This document shows positions 1 through 9,542 of a stretch of DNA of 64,000 nt, in pieces. This DNA is from Streptomyces kurssanovii (GTDB taxonomy: Bacteria > Actinomycetota > Actinomycetes > Streptomycetales > Streptomycetaceae). A model generated the notes under the pieces. The model had not been told where the DNA came from. It did not search any database and saw nothing but the letters and a program-made list of their open reading frames with translations. Where the stretch lies: assembly GCF_014649695.1 (NCBI RefSeq), contig NZ_BMTN01000021.1, positions 88,492 to 152,491 on the forward strand, given 5' to 3'. Made by a program: the position numbers and the translations under genes. Positions within the stretch are counted from its first letter, which is position 1, and every line of letters begins with the position of its first letter.

Positions 1-1432
1 CGAAGCTGACCAGATTCCGCCAACCCAGTGGAAGAATGTTCTGCGCAGCCTCAATCAGATCCTCGAGGAAGAGGGTGTGACGCTGATGGTCAGTGCAGCG
101 GAGTCGCCGAAGCGCGCCCGCAAGAGCGTCGCAGCGAAGAGCCCGGCAAAGCGCACCGCCACCAAGACCGTCGCCGCCAAGACCACCACGGCGAAGACCG
201 TCGCTGCCACCGCGGCTCCGACGGCCGAGACCGTCGAGGTCCCGGCCGACGAGTCCTCGGAGACCGCACCCGCGAAGAAGGCGGCCGCCAAGAAGGCGAC
301 GGCCAAGAAGACGGTGGCGAAGAAGACCACCGCCAAGAAGACGGCGGCGAAGAAGACCACCGCCAAGAAGGACAGCGACGACGCCGAGGGCGAGGAGCTG
401 CTCGACGAGGCGCAGCCCGCGGGCAAGGGCGACGAGGAAGAGCCCGAGGGCGAGAGCAAGGGCTTCGTCCTCTCCGACGACGACGAGGACGACGCGCCGG
501 CGCAGCAGGTCGCGGTCGCCGGTGCCACCGCCGACCCGGTCAAGGACTACCTGAAGCAGATCGGCAAGGTCCCCCTGCTCAACGCCGAGCAGGAGGTCGA
601 GCTCGCCAAGCGCATCGAGGCCGGTCTGTTCGCCGAGGACAAGCTGGCGAACTCCGACAAGCTGGCGCCGAAGCTCAAGCGCGAGCTCGAGATCATCGCC
701 GAGGACGGCCGTCGCGCCAAGAACCACCTGCTGGAGGCCAACCTCCGGCTGGTCGTCTCGCTGGCCAAGCGCTACACGGGCCGCGGCATGCTCTTCCTGG
801 ACCTGATCCAGGAGGGCAACCTCGGTCTGATCCGCGCGGTCGAGAAGTTCGACTACACCAAGGGCTACAAGTTCTCCACGTACGCCACCTGGTGGATCCG
901 TCAGGCGATCACCCGCGCCATGGCCGACCAGGCCCGCACCATCCGTATCCCGGTGCACATGGTCGAGGTCATCAACAAGCTCGCGCGCGTCCAGCGCCAG
1001 ATGCTCCAGGACCTGGGCCGCGAGCCCACCCCGGAGGAGCTGGCCAAGGAGCTCGACATGACCCCTGAGAAGGTCATCGAGGTCCAGAAGTACGGCCGTG
1101 AGCCGATCTCGCTGCACACCCCGCTCGGCGAGGACGGCGACAGCGAGTTCGGTGACCTGATCGAGGACTCCGAGGCGGTCGTCCCGGCCGACGCGGTCAG
1201 CTTCACCCTCCTGCAGGAGCAGCTCCACTCGGTGCTCGACACCCTGTCCGAGCGTGAGGCGGGCGTGGTGTCCATGCGCTTCGGTCTCACGGACGGCCAG
1301 CCGAAGACCCTGGACGAGATCGGCAAGGTCTACGGCGTGACGCGAGAGCGCATCCGGCAGATCGAGTCCAAGACGATGTCCAAGCTGCGTCACCCGTCGC
1401 GGTCGCAGGTCCTGCGCGACTACCTCGACTAG
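1..1432 (+). CDS. hrdB: Principal RNA polymerase sigma factor HrdB (RpoD family), 5' partial
   Basis: Essential vegetative sigma-70 that directs RNA polymerase to housekeeping promoters. The reading frame is open from base 2 ([12 protein letters not shown]...), so the gene starts upstream of the window and the ATG codons near 77 and 89 are internal; this first stretch is the end of sigma region 1.1. A Lys/Ala-rich repetitive segment ([12 protein letters not shown]-like) and an acidic segment follow, then region 1.2 ([10 protein letters not shown], about 540), region 2 ([39 protein letters not shown], about 740-930), region 3, and the region 4 helix-turn-helix ([20 protein letters not shown]) ending in LRDYLD. 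476 residues are visible; S. coelicolor HrdB is about 511. A strong hairpin terminator follows directly. Confidence 0.97.
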   Translation, partial: EADQIPPTQWKNVLRSLNQILEEEGVTLMVSAAESPKRARKSVAAKSPAKRTATKTVAAKTTTAKTVAATAAPTAETVEVPADESSETAPAKKAAAKKATAKKTVAKKTTAKKTAAKKTTAKKDSDDAEGEELLDEAQPAGKGDEEEPEGESKGFVLSDDDEDDAPAQQVAVAGATADPVKDYLKQIGKVPLLNAEQEVELAKRIEAGLFAEDKLANSDKLAPKLKRELEIIAEDGRRAKNHLLEANLRLVVSLAKRYTGRGMLFLDLIQEGNLGLIRAVEKFDYTKGYKFSTYATWWIRQAITRAMADQARTIRIPVHMVEVINKLARVQRQMLQDLGREPTPEELAKELDMTPEKVIEVQKYGREPISLHTPLGEDGDSEFGDLIEDSEAVVPADAVSFTLLQEQLHSVLDTLSEREAGVVSMRFGLTDGQPKTLDEIGKVYGVTRERIRQIESKTMSKLRHPSRSQVLRDYLD

Positions 1433-1474
1433 GCCGCACCCGATCGAGGCGCGGGCACGCGCGGCGAACGGCTT

Positions 1475-1513
1475 CGAAGGGCCCGGATCCCCATGGGGGA
1501 GCCGGGCCCTTCG
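1475..1513 (+). terminator. Rho-independent-type hairpin after hrdB
   Basis: A perfect 12-bp inverted repeat (CGAAGGGCCCGG / CCGGGCCCTTCG) closes a short loop 43 bp after the hrdB stop. It has no long T-run, as is usual for Streptomyces hairpin terminators. Confidence 0.8.
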
Positions 1514-1591
1514 GCGTGGCGCGAGGGTGCGCGGGGCGGCCGGCTGGACGACTCTGGGTGGGATCGGATTCACGCAGAGTCAGGAGACCGT

Positions 1592-2422
1592 ATGCGTCGC
1601 CCCACTGCCCGAAGCCTCGCCGGGGTGCCGGCTCTGATCGCAGCAGCGGTCGTGACAACACCGGCGATGTCCTTCCCCGCCGCCGCCGACAGCGTCGTCG
1701 TCGGCGGGTACGAGGTTCCTGCCGACGACAGTCCATGGGTGGTCGCGCTGGCCAGCCGTGACCGGTTCGGCCCAGCGCGAAGCGGACAGTTCTGCGGAGG
1801 TGTGGTCGTGGCGCCCACCAAGGTGATGACAGCAGCCCACTGTCTCAGCAACGCCGTCCTCGGCAAGGACGCGTCGTCCGTGCGTGATCTGCGGGTCATC
1901 GCGGGCCGCTCGAAGCTCGCCGGTGCCGGCGGTCAGGAGGTGCCCGTACGGGAAACGTGGGTCGCGCCCGGGTACGACCCGGTGACGAACAGTCCCGACA
2001 TGGCGCTGCTGACCCTCGCGAAGGCCCTGCCCGAGGATCATGTGCTGCCGGTGGCGGGGGCCGGGGACCCGGCGTACGAGGTGGGGACGGCTGCGACCGT
2101 CTACGGCTGGGGTGACACACAGGGCAACGGCAGTTACGCGTCGTCGCTGCGGGCGGCGAAGGTGTCGGTCCTGCCGGACGAGACATGCGCCAACGCCTAC
2201 CCCGGCGGACAGGGCAGCAGGTACAAACCTTCCACGATGGTGTGCGCGGGCGATCCCCAGGGCGGACACGATGCCTGCCAGGGGGACAGCGGGGGGCCGC
2301 TGGTCGCCCGGGGGAGGCTCATCGGCCTGGTCTCCTGGGGCAGTGGCTGCGGGCGCCCTGACGGGCCTGGCGTCTACACGCGGGTCTCCGCGGTGGTGCT
2401 GCGGGCGGTCGGAGCCGACTGA
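1592..2422 (+). CDS. Secreted trypsin-like serine protease (S1A family)
   Basis: Extracellular endopeptidase of the chymotrypsin/trypsin family, 276 aa. The N-terminus ([13 protein letters not shown]...) is a typical signal peptide with a basic start, a hydrophobic core and Ala-rich cleavage region. The mature form probably begins near VVGGYEVP, the usual activation-type N-terminus. The catalytic triad is visible: His in TAAHC (about residue 83), Asp in SPDMALLTL, Ser in GDSGGPL. Cysteines flank the active site as in secreted members. The ATG at 1592 is chosen because CAGGAG lies 6 bp before it and the signal peptide starts there; the frame is also open from 1493. It is a monocistronic gene between two hairpins, and its substrate is not evident. 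Confidence 0.9.
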   Translation: MRRPTARSLAGVPALIAAAVVTTPAMSFPAAADSVVVGGYEVPADDSPWVVALASRDRFGPARSGQFCGGVVVAPTKVMTAAHCLSNAVLGKDASSVRDLRVIAGRSKLAGAGGQEVPVRETWVAPGYDPVTNSPDMALLTLAKALPEDHVLPVAGAGDPAYEVGTAATVYGWGDTQGNGSYASSLRAAKVSVLPDETCANAYPGGQGSRYKPSTMVCAGDPQGGHDACQGDSGGPLVARGRLIGLVSWGSGCGRPDGPGVYTRVSAVVLRAVGAD

Positions 2423-2467
2423 CAGGACCGGCCGGACGGCACCGGAAAAAGGTCACGGAACGAGAGC

Positions 2468-2501
2468 GGGCGGCTTCCCCCGGTGGCCGGGGGAGCCGCC
2501 C
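2468..2501. terminator. Bidirectional hairpin between convergent protease and DUF7455 genes
   Basis: GGGCGGCTTCCCCCGG (2468-2483) pairs with CCGGGGGAGCCGCCC (2487-2501), a 15-bp stem with a one-base bulge and a 3-nt loop, placed between two converging stop codons. Confidence 0.8.
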
Positions 2502-2547
2502 ATCGGCCGGTCCTGGACCGGCCCTTGGCTCGTCGGGATGTGAGGTG

Positions 2548-2778
2548 TCAGTGATCCTCTTCGCCGGTGTCTGCCGGCACGGCCGTCAGGCGGTCCGTCT
2601 CATCCTGTATTTCCGCGGCGATCTTCTTGAGTTCCGGCTCGAACTTGCGCCCGTGGTGGGCACAGAAGAGCAGTTCACCACCGCTGATCAGTACGACGCG
2701 CAGATAAGCCTGGGCGCCGCAGCGGTCGCAGCGGTCAGCGGCCGTCAGCGGGCTCGCGGGGGTCAGAACAGTAGTCAC
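2548..2778 (-). CDS. Small zinc-ribbon-like protein (DUF7455 type)
   Basis: A 76-aa soluble protein beginning MTTVLTPASPLTAADRC. The segment CDRCGAQAYLRVVL...LLFCAHHGRKFEP contains a CxxC pair and a CxHH group about 25 residues later, which suggests one bound zinc. The charged helical tail (LKKIAAEIQDETDR) could be a protein-contact surface. Such proteins are widespread in actinobacteria next to hrdB/parE, but I know of no defined function. It converges on the protease gene and shares its terminator. Confidence 0.8.
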   Translation of the reverse strand: MTTVLTPASPLTAADRCDRCGAQAYLRVVLISGGELLFCAHHGRKFEPELKKIAAEIQDETDRLTAVPADTGEEDH

Positions 2779-3211
2779 GTCGCCTCTTCTCTAGCTCGAC
2801 GAGCTGTCGTACCAGGGTCAACATCCAACCAGGCCGAAAACGTTCCCGCTCGTGGCTTTTCCTCGAAACTTTTTCCCGAGGTGGCTGTCTGCTGCCGGTT
2901 GGCGGCGAATGAGCCGTATTGCTTCGCTCTACGGATTTCGCGTTGCTTGTCTCGTTTGGCCCTCCCGGCCGGGTTGCCGGTTGTTGATGAGGACGTGCCC
3001 GGAGCCTAAATGGTTCATGCCCCGATGGGAACGTGATGTGCACGTCACTCCATAGAGGGATCGAACACGCATGCGAAGCTGCACTAGCATGAGAAATCGG
3101 GTGGGTGGCGTTACATCGGCTCTACCAGGCCTCGGTACGCTCTGACCGGCGACCGACGCCGGGCCCGTACCCCCATTGGCCACATTTGAAATTCAGCGAG
3201 GAGCGAACCGC
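2779..3211. other. 433-bp intergenic region, divergent promoters for DUF7455 gene and parE
   Basis: No gene is supported here. The region separates divergent genes and is noticeably less GC-rich than the surroundings (runs such as CGAAACTTTTTCCC). It should carry the promoters of both genes; I could not assign unambiguous -35/-10 pairs. Confidence 0.5.
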
Positions 3212-5338
3212 GTGACCGCCGAATCGTCCGTGCCGTCCACCGCACTGCTGACAGCAGACCGTGACGGCTCCAACTACACCGCGCGGCACCTGCTCGTCCT
3301 GGAGGGGCTCGAGGCGGTTCGCAAACGACCTGGCATGTACATCGGCTCGACCGACAGCCGCGGTCTCCTGCACTGCCTCTGGGAGATCATCGACAACTCC
3401 GTCGACGAGGCCCTCGGCGGCCACTGCGACCACATCGAGGTGATCCTCCACGAGGACGGCTCCGTCGAGGTCCGGGACAACGGCCGCGGCATCCCCGTGG
3501 ACGTGGAGCCCAAGACCGGACTCTCCGGGGTCGAGGTCGTGATGACCAAGCTGCACGCCGGTGGCAAGTTCGGCGGTGGCTCCTACGCGGCGTCCGGCGG
3601 TCTCCACGGTGTCGGCGCCTCGGTGGTGAACGCGCTGTCCGCCCGCCTCGACGTCGAGGTCGACCGCGGTGGCGCGACCCACATGATCAGCTTCCGGCGC
3701 GGTGTGCCCGGCATCTTCACCGAGTCCGGCCCCGACGCCCCCTTCGACCCGGCGAACGGCCTGCGCAAGGGCAAGCGCGTCCCGAAGGCCAGGACGGGCA
3801 CCCGTGTCCGTTACTGGGCGGACCGCCAGATCTTCCTCAAGGACGCCAAGCTCTCCCTGGAGACGCTGCACCAGCGCGCCCGCCAGACCGCCTTCCTCGT
3901 CCCCGGCCTGACCATCGTCGTCCACGACGAGCGCGGCCTGACCGACGCCGGCGGCGAGGGCAAGAGCGTGGAGACCTTCCGCTTCGACGGGGGGATCAGC
4001 GAGTTCTGCGAGTACCTGGCCCAGGACAAGCCGGTCTGTGACGTGCTGAGGCTCACCGGCCAGGGCACGTTCAAGGAGACCGTCCCGGTCCTCGACGAGC
4101 GCGGCCACATGACCCCGAGGGAGGTCACCCGCGAGCTCGGCGTGGACATCGCCCTGCGCTGGGGCACCGGCTACGACACCACGCTCAAGTCCTTCGTCAA
4201 CATCATCGCCACCCCCAAGGGCGGCACCCATGTGACCGGCTTCGAACGCTCCGTGACCAAGACGATGAACGAGGTGCTGCGCTCGGCCAAGATGCTGCGC
4301 GTGGCCGAGGACGACATCGTCAAGGACGACGCGCTGGAGGGCCTCACCGCCGTCGTCACCGTCCGCCTCGCGGAGCCGCAGTTCGAGGGCCAGACCAAGG
4401 AGGTCCTCGGCACCTCGGCGGCCAACAGGATCGTCGCCAACGTGGTGGCCAAGGAGCTGAAGGCCTTCCTGACGTCCACCAAGCGGGACGCCAAGGCGCA
4501 GGCCCGCGCGGTGCTGGAGAAGGCCGTGGCGGCCGCCCGTACGCGTATCGCTGCACGTCAGCACAAGGAGGCGCAGCGCAGGAAGACGGCCCTGGAGTCC
4601 TCGTCCCTGCCCGCCAAGCTGGCCGACTGCCGCAGCGACGACGTGGAGCGCAGCGAGCTCTTCATCGTCGAGGGCGACTCGGCGCTCGGCACCGCCAAGC
4701 TCGCGCGCAACAGCGAGTTCCAGGCACTTCTGCCGATCCGCGGCAAGATCCTCAACGTACAGAAGTCGTCCGTCTCCGACATGCTGAAGAACGCCGAGTG
4801 CGGGGCGATCATCCAGGTCATAGGAGCCGGCTCGGGCCGGACGTTCGACATCGACGCCGCCCGCTACGGCAAGATCGTCCTGCTGGTCGACGCCGATGTC
4901 GACGGCGCGCACATCCGCTGTCTGCTGCTGACGCTCTTCCAGCGCTACATGCGGCCCATGGTGGAGGCCGGCCGGGTGTTCGCCGCCGTGCCGCCGCTGC
5001 ACCGGATCGAGCTGATCCAGCCCAAGAAGGGCCAGGACAAGTACGTCTACACGTACTCGGACAACGAGCTGCGGCAGACACTGCTGGAGTTCCAGCGCAA
5101 GGGTGTCCGCTTCAAGGACTCCATCCAGCGCTACAAGGGCCTCGGTGAGATGGACGCCGACCAGCTGGCGGAGACCACCATGGATCCGCGCCACCGGACC
5201 CTGCGACGGATCAACATCGGGGACCTCGAGTCCTCCGAGCAGGTCTTCGACCTCCTCATGGGCAACGAGGTCGCTCCCCGTAAGGAGTTCATCACCAGTT
5301 CGGCGGCCACTCTGGACCGCTCGCGCATCGACGCCTGA
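3212..5338 (+). CDS. parE: DNA topoisomerase IV subunit B (ParE)
   Basis: ATPase subunit of type IIA topoisomerase IV, which decatenates replicated chromosomes together with ParC (encoded on the minus strand at 15508-17958). 708 aa. The GHKL ATPase motifs are clear: DNSVDEA, DNGRGIPVD, and the GGLHGVGASVVNALS lid. The Toprim domain follows with ELFIVEGDSALGTAK, LLPIRGKILNVQ and LVDADVDGAHI, carrying the metal-binding E and DxD residues. The frame is open from an ATG at 3176, but GTG at 3212 (VTAESSVPSTALL) has a GAGGAG Shine-Dalgarno 9 bp upstream and matches the family start as I remember it. ParE rather than GyrB is supported by the parC partner in the window and the short transducer/Toprim spacing without the GyrB insert. 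Confidence 0.95.
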   Translation: MTAESSVPSTALLTADRDGSNYTARHLLVLEGLEAVRKRPGMYIGSTDSRGLLHCLWEIIDNSVDEALGGHCDHIEVILHEDGSVEVRDNGRGIPVDVEPKTGLSGVEVVMTKLHAGGKFGGGSYAASGGLHGVGASVVNALSARLDVEVDRGGATHMISFRRGVPGIFTESGPDAPFDPANGLRKGKRVPKARTGTRVRYWADRQIFLKDAKLSLETLHQRARQTAFLVPGLTIVVHDERGLTDAGGEGKSVETFRFDGGISEFCEYLAQDKPVCDVLRLTGQGTFKETVPVLDERGHMTPREVTRELGVDIALRWGTGYDTTLKSFVNIIATPKGGTHVTGFERSVTKTMNEVLRSAKMLRVAEDDIVKDDALEGLTAVVTVRLAEPQFEGQTKEVLGTSAANRIVANVVAKELKAFLTSTKRDAKAQARAVLEKAVAAARTRIAARQHKEAQRRKTALESSSLPAKLADCRSDDVERSELFIVEGDSALGTAKLARNSEFQALLPIRGKILNVQKSSVSDMLKNAECGAIIQVIGAGSGRTFDIDAARYGKIVLLVDADVDGAHIRCLLLTLFQRYMRPMVEAGRVFAAVPPLHRIELIQPKKGQDKYVYTYSDNELRQTLLEFQRKGVRFKDSIQRYKGLGEMDADQLAETTMDPRHRTLRRINIGDLESSEQVFDLLMGNEVAPRKEFITSSAATLDRSRIDA

Positions 5339-5359
5339 CCGGTACGACCGGTCGTGCAC

Positions 5360-5390
5360 CCAGGGGTGGAGCCGAGGACTCCACCCCTGG
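5360..5390 (+). terminator. Hairpin terminator after parE
   Basis: CCAGGGGTGGAG (5360-5371) and CTCCACCCCTGG (5379-5390) form a perfect 12-bp stem with a 7-nt loop, 22 bp after the parE stop. Confidence 0.8.
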
Positions 5391-5446
5391 TCCGATCCGG
5401 CCGGGCGCCCCGCTCCCTAGCATCGGTGCGACGGAGGAGGACACAC

Positions 5447-6632
5447 GTGCCCGGCGTGCCCAGGAGCAAATGGACCGAGTGGCCCACCCGCGAGGCCCTG
5501 TCCGGCATCGGTGTCCCGCGGGCCCGGCACGTGCTGGACATCGCGCTGCTCGCCGCCCTGTCGTCGTGGGCGGTGTCCAGCGCGTACACGTCCGAGGTCT
5601 TCCACGGCTGGGGGGCGGCGCTTCCGCCGCTGGGTCTCCTGGGCTGTGCGGCGTCCGCCACGCGCTACCACCGCACCACTCTCGATAACCGGCTGCCCGC
5701 CTCGCTGGGGCTGCTCGGCATCATCGCTGTCACCGGCCTCGGTGCGCACGCCGCCGGGGCGGATGTCCCGGCCATGGTGCTGTGGGTCTCGGTCGCCCTC
5801 ATGGCGATCGAGCGGCTGCCGGTGGCCCCCGTCGTCGCGATCGTCACGCTTCCGGTGGCCGGATTCCTGCTGACCGCGGAGAGCGCGCTGGGAGCACTGC
5901 TCACCACCGCCGCCGTCGTGCTCGGCGGATGCGCCCTGCGTCTCGACGCCCAGGCGCGTGGCGCGGGCTTCCGGCTGCTCGCCCAGGAGCGGGCGGCCCG
6001 TGAGGCCGAGGCGGTCTCCGCCGCTCTCGCCGAGCGGGCCAGGATCGCCCGGGAGATCCACGATGTGCTGGCGCACAGCCTGTCGGCGCAGCTGGTGCAT
6101 CTGGAAGCGGCTCGGCTGCAGATCGAACGAGGCCCGGAAGGGCCCTTCCGTGACCGCATCCTGGAGCGGGTCGTCGCCGCCCGCGGCATGGCCCGTGAAG
6201 GACTGGCGGAGACCCGGCAGGCGCTGTCGGCGCTGCGCGGTGAGATGGCGCCCGTGGAGGAGTACCTGCGGGAGCTGGCGGAAAGCGGTCCGGTGTTCAC
6301 CGAAGTCACCGGGGCGCGGCGGCAGTTGCCCGCGGACGCCTCCCAGGCGGTGCGCAGGGTGGCGCAGGAGGCGATGACCAGTCCGCAAGCACGCGCCGGG
6401 GGCGGTGGTCCGGATGCTGCTCGCCTACCTGGACGGCGAAGTGGTCCTGGAGGTGAGGGACTCGGGGAGACCCGCGGTGCCGGACGGGCCGGGGGCGTCC
6501 GGCGAGCTCGGAGGATCCGGCGCCGGGTACGGTCTGCTCGGTATGCGCGAGCGTGCGGAACTGCTCGGTGGCACGCTCGAGGCGGGACCGGAGGGGGAGG
6601 GGTTCATGGTGCGACTGCGGGTGCCGGCATGA
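5447..6632 (+). pseudogene. NarL-class sensor histidine kinase, frameshifted near 6383
   Basis: Membrane sensor kinase of the HisKA_3 (LuxR-partner) class. From GTG 5447 (SD GGAGGAGG) the frame encodes several N-terminal membrane segments (about residues 25-150), then the dimerisation/phosphoacceptor box RIAREIHDVLAHSLSAQ and the helix to RRVAQEAMTS. There the frame is lost: the expected N-box continuation RKHAPGAVVRMLLAY resumes at 6384 in another frame and runs through the G-box (GSGAGYGLLGMRERAELLGG) to the stop at 6632. A two-base loss (or one-base gain) at 6380-6384 explains this. Its stop overlaps the regulator start (ATGA). Either a sequencing error in a GC run or a genuine disruption; as written, the enzyme would lack its ATP-binding half. 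Confidence 0.75.
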
Positions 6633-7303
6633 CCGGGGAGATCGCGCGGGTCGTCGTCGCCGACGACCAGGCGGTGGTGCGCGAGGGCATCGTGATGCTG
6701 CTGGGACTGCTGCCCGGCATCGAGGTCGTCGGGTCGGCCAGGGACGGGGAGGAAGCTCTCGCCCTCGTCGCCCGACTGTCGCCCGACGTCGTCCTGATGG
6801 ACCTGAGGATGCCACGGGTCGACGGTGTGGAGGCCACCCGCCGCATCCGCGGCGAGTACCCCGCCACCCAGGTCGTCGTGCTCACCACCTACGCGGACGA
6901 CGACTCGCTCTTCCCCGCGCTGCGGGCCGGCGCGCGGGGATACCTCACCAAGGACGCCGACGGGGACGAGATCGTACGGGCGATCCAGGACGTCGTCGCC
7001 GGCCGGGGCGGGCTGTCCCCGGTGGTCCAGCGGCGCCTGCTCGAACAGGTCACGGCGGAGCCGCCGCCCACCGGTCCCCGGCTGCCCGACGGGCTGACCG
7101 CCCGCGAGGGCGAGGTGCTCGCCCTGATCGCCGATGGCCTGGGGAACGTGGACATCGCCGGGAGGCTGGGTATCTCCACCGCCACCGTCAAGACCCACAT
7201 CAACAACCTGTTCGCGAAGGCCGGCCTCCACGACCGGGCACAGGCGGTCCGGTACGCCTATCGGGAGGGTCTCGCGAAGCCTCCGGGGACAAACGTCACC
7301 TGA
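6629..7303 (+). CDS. LuxR/NarL-family response regulator
   Basis: Cytoplasmic DNA-binding response regulator, 224 aa, paired with the upstream kinase by an ATGA overlap. The receiver domain has the acidic pair in VVVADDQ, the phosphorylatable Asp in VVLMDLRMP, the conserved Thr in VVLTTYADD, and the Lys in GYLTKDA. The C-terminal GerE helix-turn-helix is LTAREGEVLALIADGLGN...ISTATVKTHINNLFAKAG. It appears intact although its kinase is frameshifted, so it may now be driven by another phosphodonor or be unphosphorylated. Targets are unknown. Confidence 0.92.
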   Translation: MTGEIARVVVADDQAVVREGIVMLLGLLPGIEVVGSARDGEEALALVARLSPDVVLMDLRMPRVDGVEATRRIRGEYPATQVVVLTTYADDDSLFPALRAGARGYLTKDADGDEIVRAIQDVVAGRGGLSPVVQRRLLEQVTAEPPPTGPRLPDGLTAREGEVLALIADGLGNVDIAGRLGISTATVKTHINNLFAKAGLHDRAQAVRYAYREGLAKPPGTNVT

Positions 7304-7393
7304 TGGGGTGAAGACCCCCAAAGAAGAGTCCTGGATCTTCCTACTCTGTCCATCCTTGGGCAGACGGCCGAAACGGTTCGTCGGCAAGGAGAA

Positions 7394-7876
7394 GTGAGCG
7401 TGGAGAAGCAGGAAGGCCCGGACACCGCCCAAGTGCGGCTGGAGGACCCGTGGTACGACGCGCTGGCCTCGGGCTGGAGCGACCGGGACAGCACCGGAGC
7501 CCCTGCCCCCGGCGCGCCACTCGGCGGGGAGGACCTGACGGCCGGACGCAGCGCCGCCGACATCTATCTGGAAGTGCAGCGCAGCGAGGCCTTCCAGGAA
7601 GTGCGCGCCCGCTACCGGCGGTTCGTCGTGCCCGCGTCCGCCGCCTTCCTCCTGTGGTACCTGGCGTACGTCGTCGCGGCCACGACCGCGCCGGGGCTGA
7701 TGGCCAGGCCGGTCGCCGGGGCGGTCAACGTGGCGATGGTCGCGGGACTCGCACAGTTCCTGACCACCTTCCTGCTGACCTGGGCGTACACCCGCCACGC
7801 CAGGCTGCGGAGGGACCGGGCCGCGCTCGACCTGCGGTGGGACACGCAGGAGATGACGAGAGGGGCCGGGCGTTGA
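7394..7876 (+). CDS. DUF485-family small membrane protein, ActP partner
   Basis: 160 aa. The N-terminal 70 residues are hydrophilic, followed by a DUF485-like domain (AFQEVRARYRRFVVPASAAFLLWYLAYV) with two transmembrane helices and a basic tail. DUF485 proteins (YjcH type) are regularly encoded directly before solute:sodium symporters of the ActP type. Here the stop codon overlaps the symporter's TTG start by two bases, so the two are translationally coupled. Start is GTG 7394, with AAGGAG just upstream; GTG 7400 is an in-frame alternative. A helper role for the symporter is inferred from context. Confidence 0.85.
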   Translation: MSVEKQEGPDTAQVRLEDPWYDALASGWSDRDSTGAPAPGAPLGGEDLTAGRSAADIYLEVQRSEAFQEVRARYRRFVVPASAAFLLWYLAYVVAATTAPGLMARPVAGAVNVAMVAGLAQFLTTFLLTWAYTRHARLRRDRAALDLRWDTQEMTRGAGR

Positions 7877-9495
7877 ACGGGGACCACCAGGCGCTCGCCC
7901 TGCTGCTGTTCAGCGCGTTCATCGCGGTCACCCTCGGCATCACCACCTGGGTGAGCCGCAACAGGCATGGTTCCGCGGAGGAGTTCTACGCGGGCGGGCG
8001 GCTGTTCTCCCCGATGGAGAACGGCTTCGCCATCGCCGGTGACTACATGTCGGCCGCCTCCTTCCTCGGCATCTCCGGGCTCATCGCGCTCTACGGCTAC
8101 GACGGGATGCTCTACTCCGTGGGCTTCCTGGTCGCCTGGCTCGTCGTGCTCCTGCTCGTCGCCGAACTGGTGCGCAACTGCGGCCGGTTCACCCTCGCCG
8201 ACGTCGTCGCCGCCAGGATGAAGGAACGGCCGGTGCGCATCGCGGCCGGCACCTCCTCGGTCACCGTCTCCGTCCTGTATCTGGTGGCGCAGATGGTGGG
8301 AGCCGGGAGCCTGGTCGCGCTGCTGCTGGGCGGCACGAGCGAGGCCGCCCGGTCGTGGACCGTCATCGGCGTGGGAGCGCTGATGGTGATCTACGTGTCC
8401 ATGGGAGGGATGCGGGCCACCACCTGGATCCAGATCGTGAAGGCCGTGCTGCTGATGGCGGGCGCGATCGCGATGACCGTGCTGGTTCTGATGCGGTTCC
8501 ACGGCGACTTCGACCAGTTGCTCGACTCCGCCGCCGCACGCAGCGGTCACGGCAAGGACTTCCTCGCGCCGGGCCTCAGGTACGGCGGGGACTGGACCGC
8601 CCGTCTGGACTTCATCAGCCTCGGCCTGGCGCTCGTCCTGGGCACGGCGGGACTGCCGCACATCCTGTCCCGCTTCTACACCGTGCCGACCGCGCGGGCC
8701 GCCCGCCGCTCGGTCGTCTGGTCCATCGGTCTGATCGGCAGCTTCTACCTGATGACGATCGTGCTCGGTTTCGGAGCGGCCGCCGTGGTCGGCACCGACG
8801 AGGTCCGGGCGTCGAACGCCGCCGGCAACACGGCCGTGCCGCTCCTCGCCCTCGACCTCGGCGGCGGGGCCGGTTCCACCGGGGGCGCCGTCCTGTTCGC
8901 AATCATGGCCGCCGTGGCCTTCGCGACCATCCTGGCCGTCGTCGCGGGGATCACGCTGGCCTCCTCTGCCTCTGTCGCGCACGACCTGTACGCGACGTTG
9001 CGGCGCCGGCGCGCTGCCGGGCCGGCGGGCGCGGAGGACGGCGACGGCCGGTACAGCGAGGTCGCCGTCGCCCGGATCGCCGCCGTCGGTATCGGCGCCG
9101 TCGCGATCGCGCTCGGTCTGCTGGCCCGCGACCTGAACGTCGCATTCCTCGTCGGCCTGGCCTTCGCCGTGGCAGCCTCCGCCAACCTGCCCGTCCTGCT
9201 CTACTCGCTGTTCTGGCGGAACTTCACCACACGCGGCGCCGTCTGGTCCGTCTACGGTGGCCTGGTGCCCGCGGTGCTGCTCGTGCTGGTGTCACCGGTC
9301 GTCTCCGGCAGTGAGCGGTCGTTCTTCCCGGGTGTGGACTTCCATGTCTTCCCGCTGGAGAACCCGGGGCTCGTCTCCATCCCGCTGGGCTTCCTGGCGG
9401 GCTGGATCGGCACGGTCGTCTCCTCCGAGCCGCCGGACGCGGCGAAGCACGCGGAGACCGAGGTACGGGCGCTGACGGGAGCGGGCGCCGTCTGA
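7873..9495 (+). CDS. Sodium:solute symporter, ActP-like (acetate/monocarboxylate permease)
   Basis: 540-aa polytopic membrane protein of the SSS family with about 13 helices, starting with a hydrophobic helix (ALALLLFSAFIAVTLGIT). The RNRHGSAEEFYAGGR and ENGFAIAGDYMSAASFLGI segments are typical of ActP-type members, as is GLPHILSRFYTV. It probably imports acetate, pyruvate or a related carboxylate with a cation. The TTG start at 7873 overlaps the DUF485 stop. A CitA/CitB-type two-component system is encoded convergently just downstream, a common arrangement for carboxylate-sensing control of a transporter, although regulation of this gene is inference. Confidence 0.88.
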   Translation: MNGDHQALALLLFSAFIAVTLGITTWVSRNRHGSAEEFYAGGRLFSPMENGFAIAGDYMSAASFLGISGLIALYGYDGMLYSVGFLVAWLVVLLLVAELVRNCGRFTLADVVAARMKERPVRIAAGTSSVTVSVLYLVAQMVGAGSLVALLLGGTSEAARSWTVIGVGALMVIYVSMGGMRATTWIQIVKAVLLMAGAIAMTVLVLMRFHGDFDQLLDSAAARSGHGKDFLAPGLRYGGDWTARLDFISLGLALVLGTAGLPHILSRFYTVPTARAARRSVVWSIGLIGSFYLMTIVLGFGAAAVVGTDEVRASNAAGNTAVPLLALDLGGGAGSTGGAVLFAIMAAVAFATILAVVAGITLASSASVAHDLYATLRRRRAAGPAGAEDGDGRYSEVAVARIAAVGIGAVAIALGLLARDLNVAFLVGLAFAVAASANLPVLLYSLFWRNFTTRGAVWSVYGGLVPAVLLVLVSPVVSGSERSFFPGVDFHVFPLENPGLVSIPLGFLAGWIGTVVSSEPPDAAKHAETEVRALTGAGAV

Positions 9496-9542
9496 CGCCG
9501 GGGCGCGGGCCGTGATGTCCGACGGAGTCCGGGCCGGCTGCG

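Noticed and set aside
300-370. Short direct repeats resembling a CRISPR or tandem array
   Set aside because: They are codon repeats for the Lys/Ala-rich part of HrdB, without spacers.
77-1432. Complete 451-aa sigma factor gene starting at ATG 77
   Set aside because: The same frame is open to base 2 and encodes recognisable HrdB sequence, so the gene is cut by the window edge.
3122-5359. 745-aa open frame on the minus strand
   Set aside because: It is antisense to parE; codon-position bias and family motifs belong to the plus strand.
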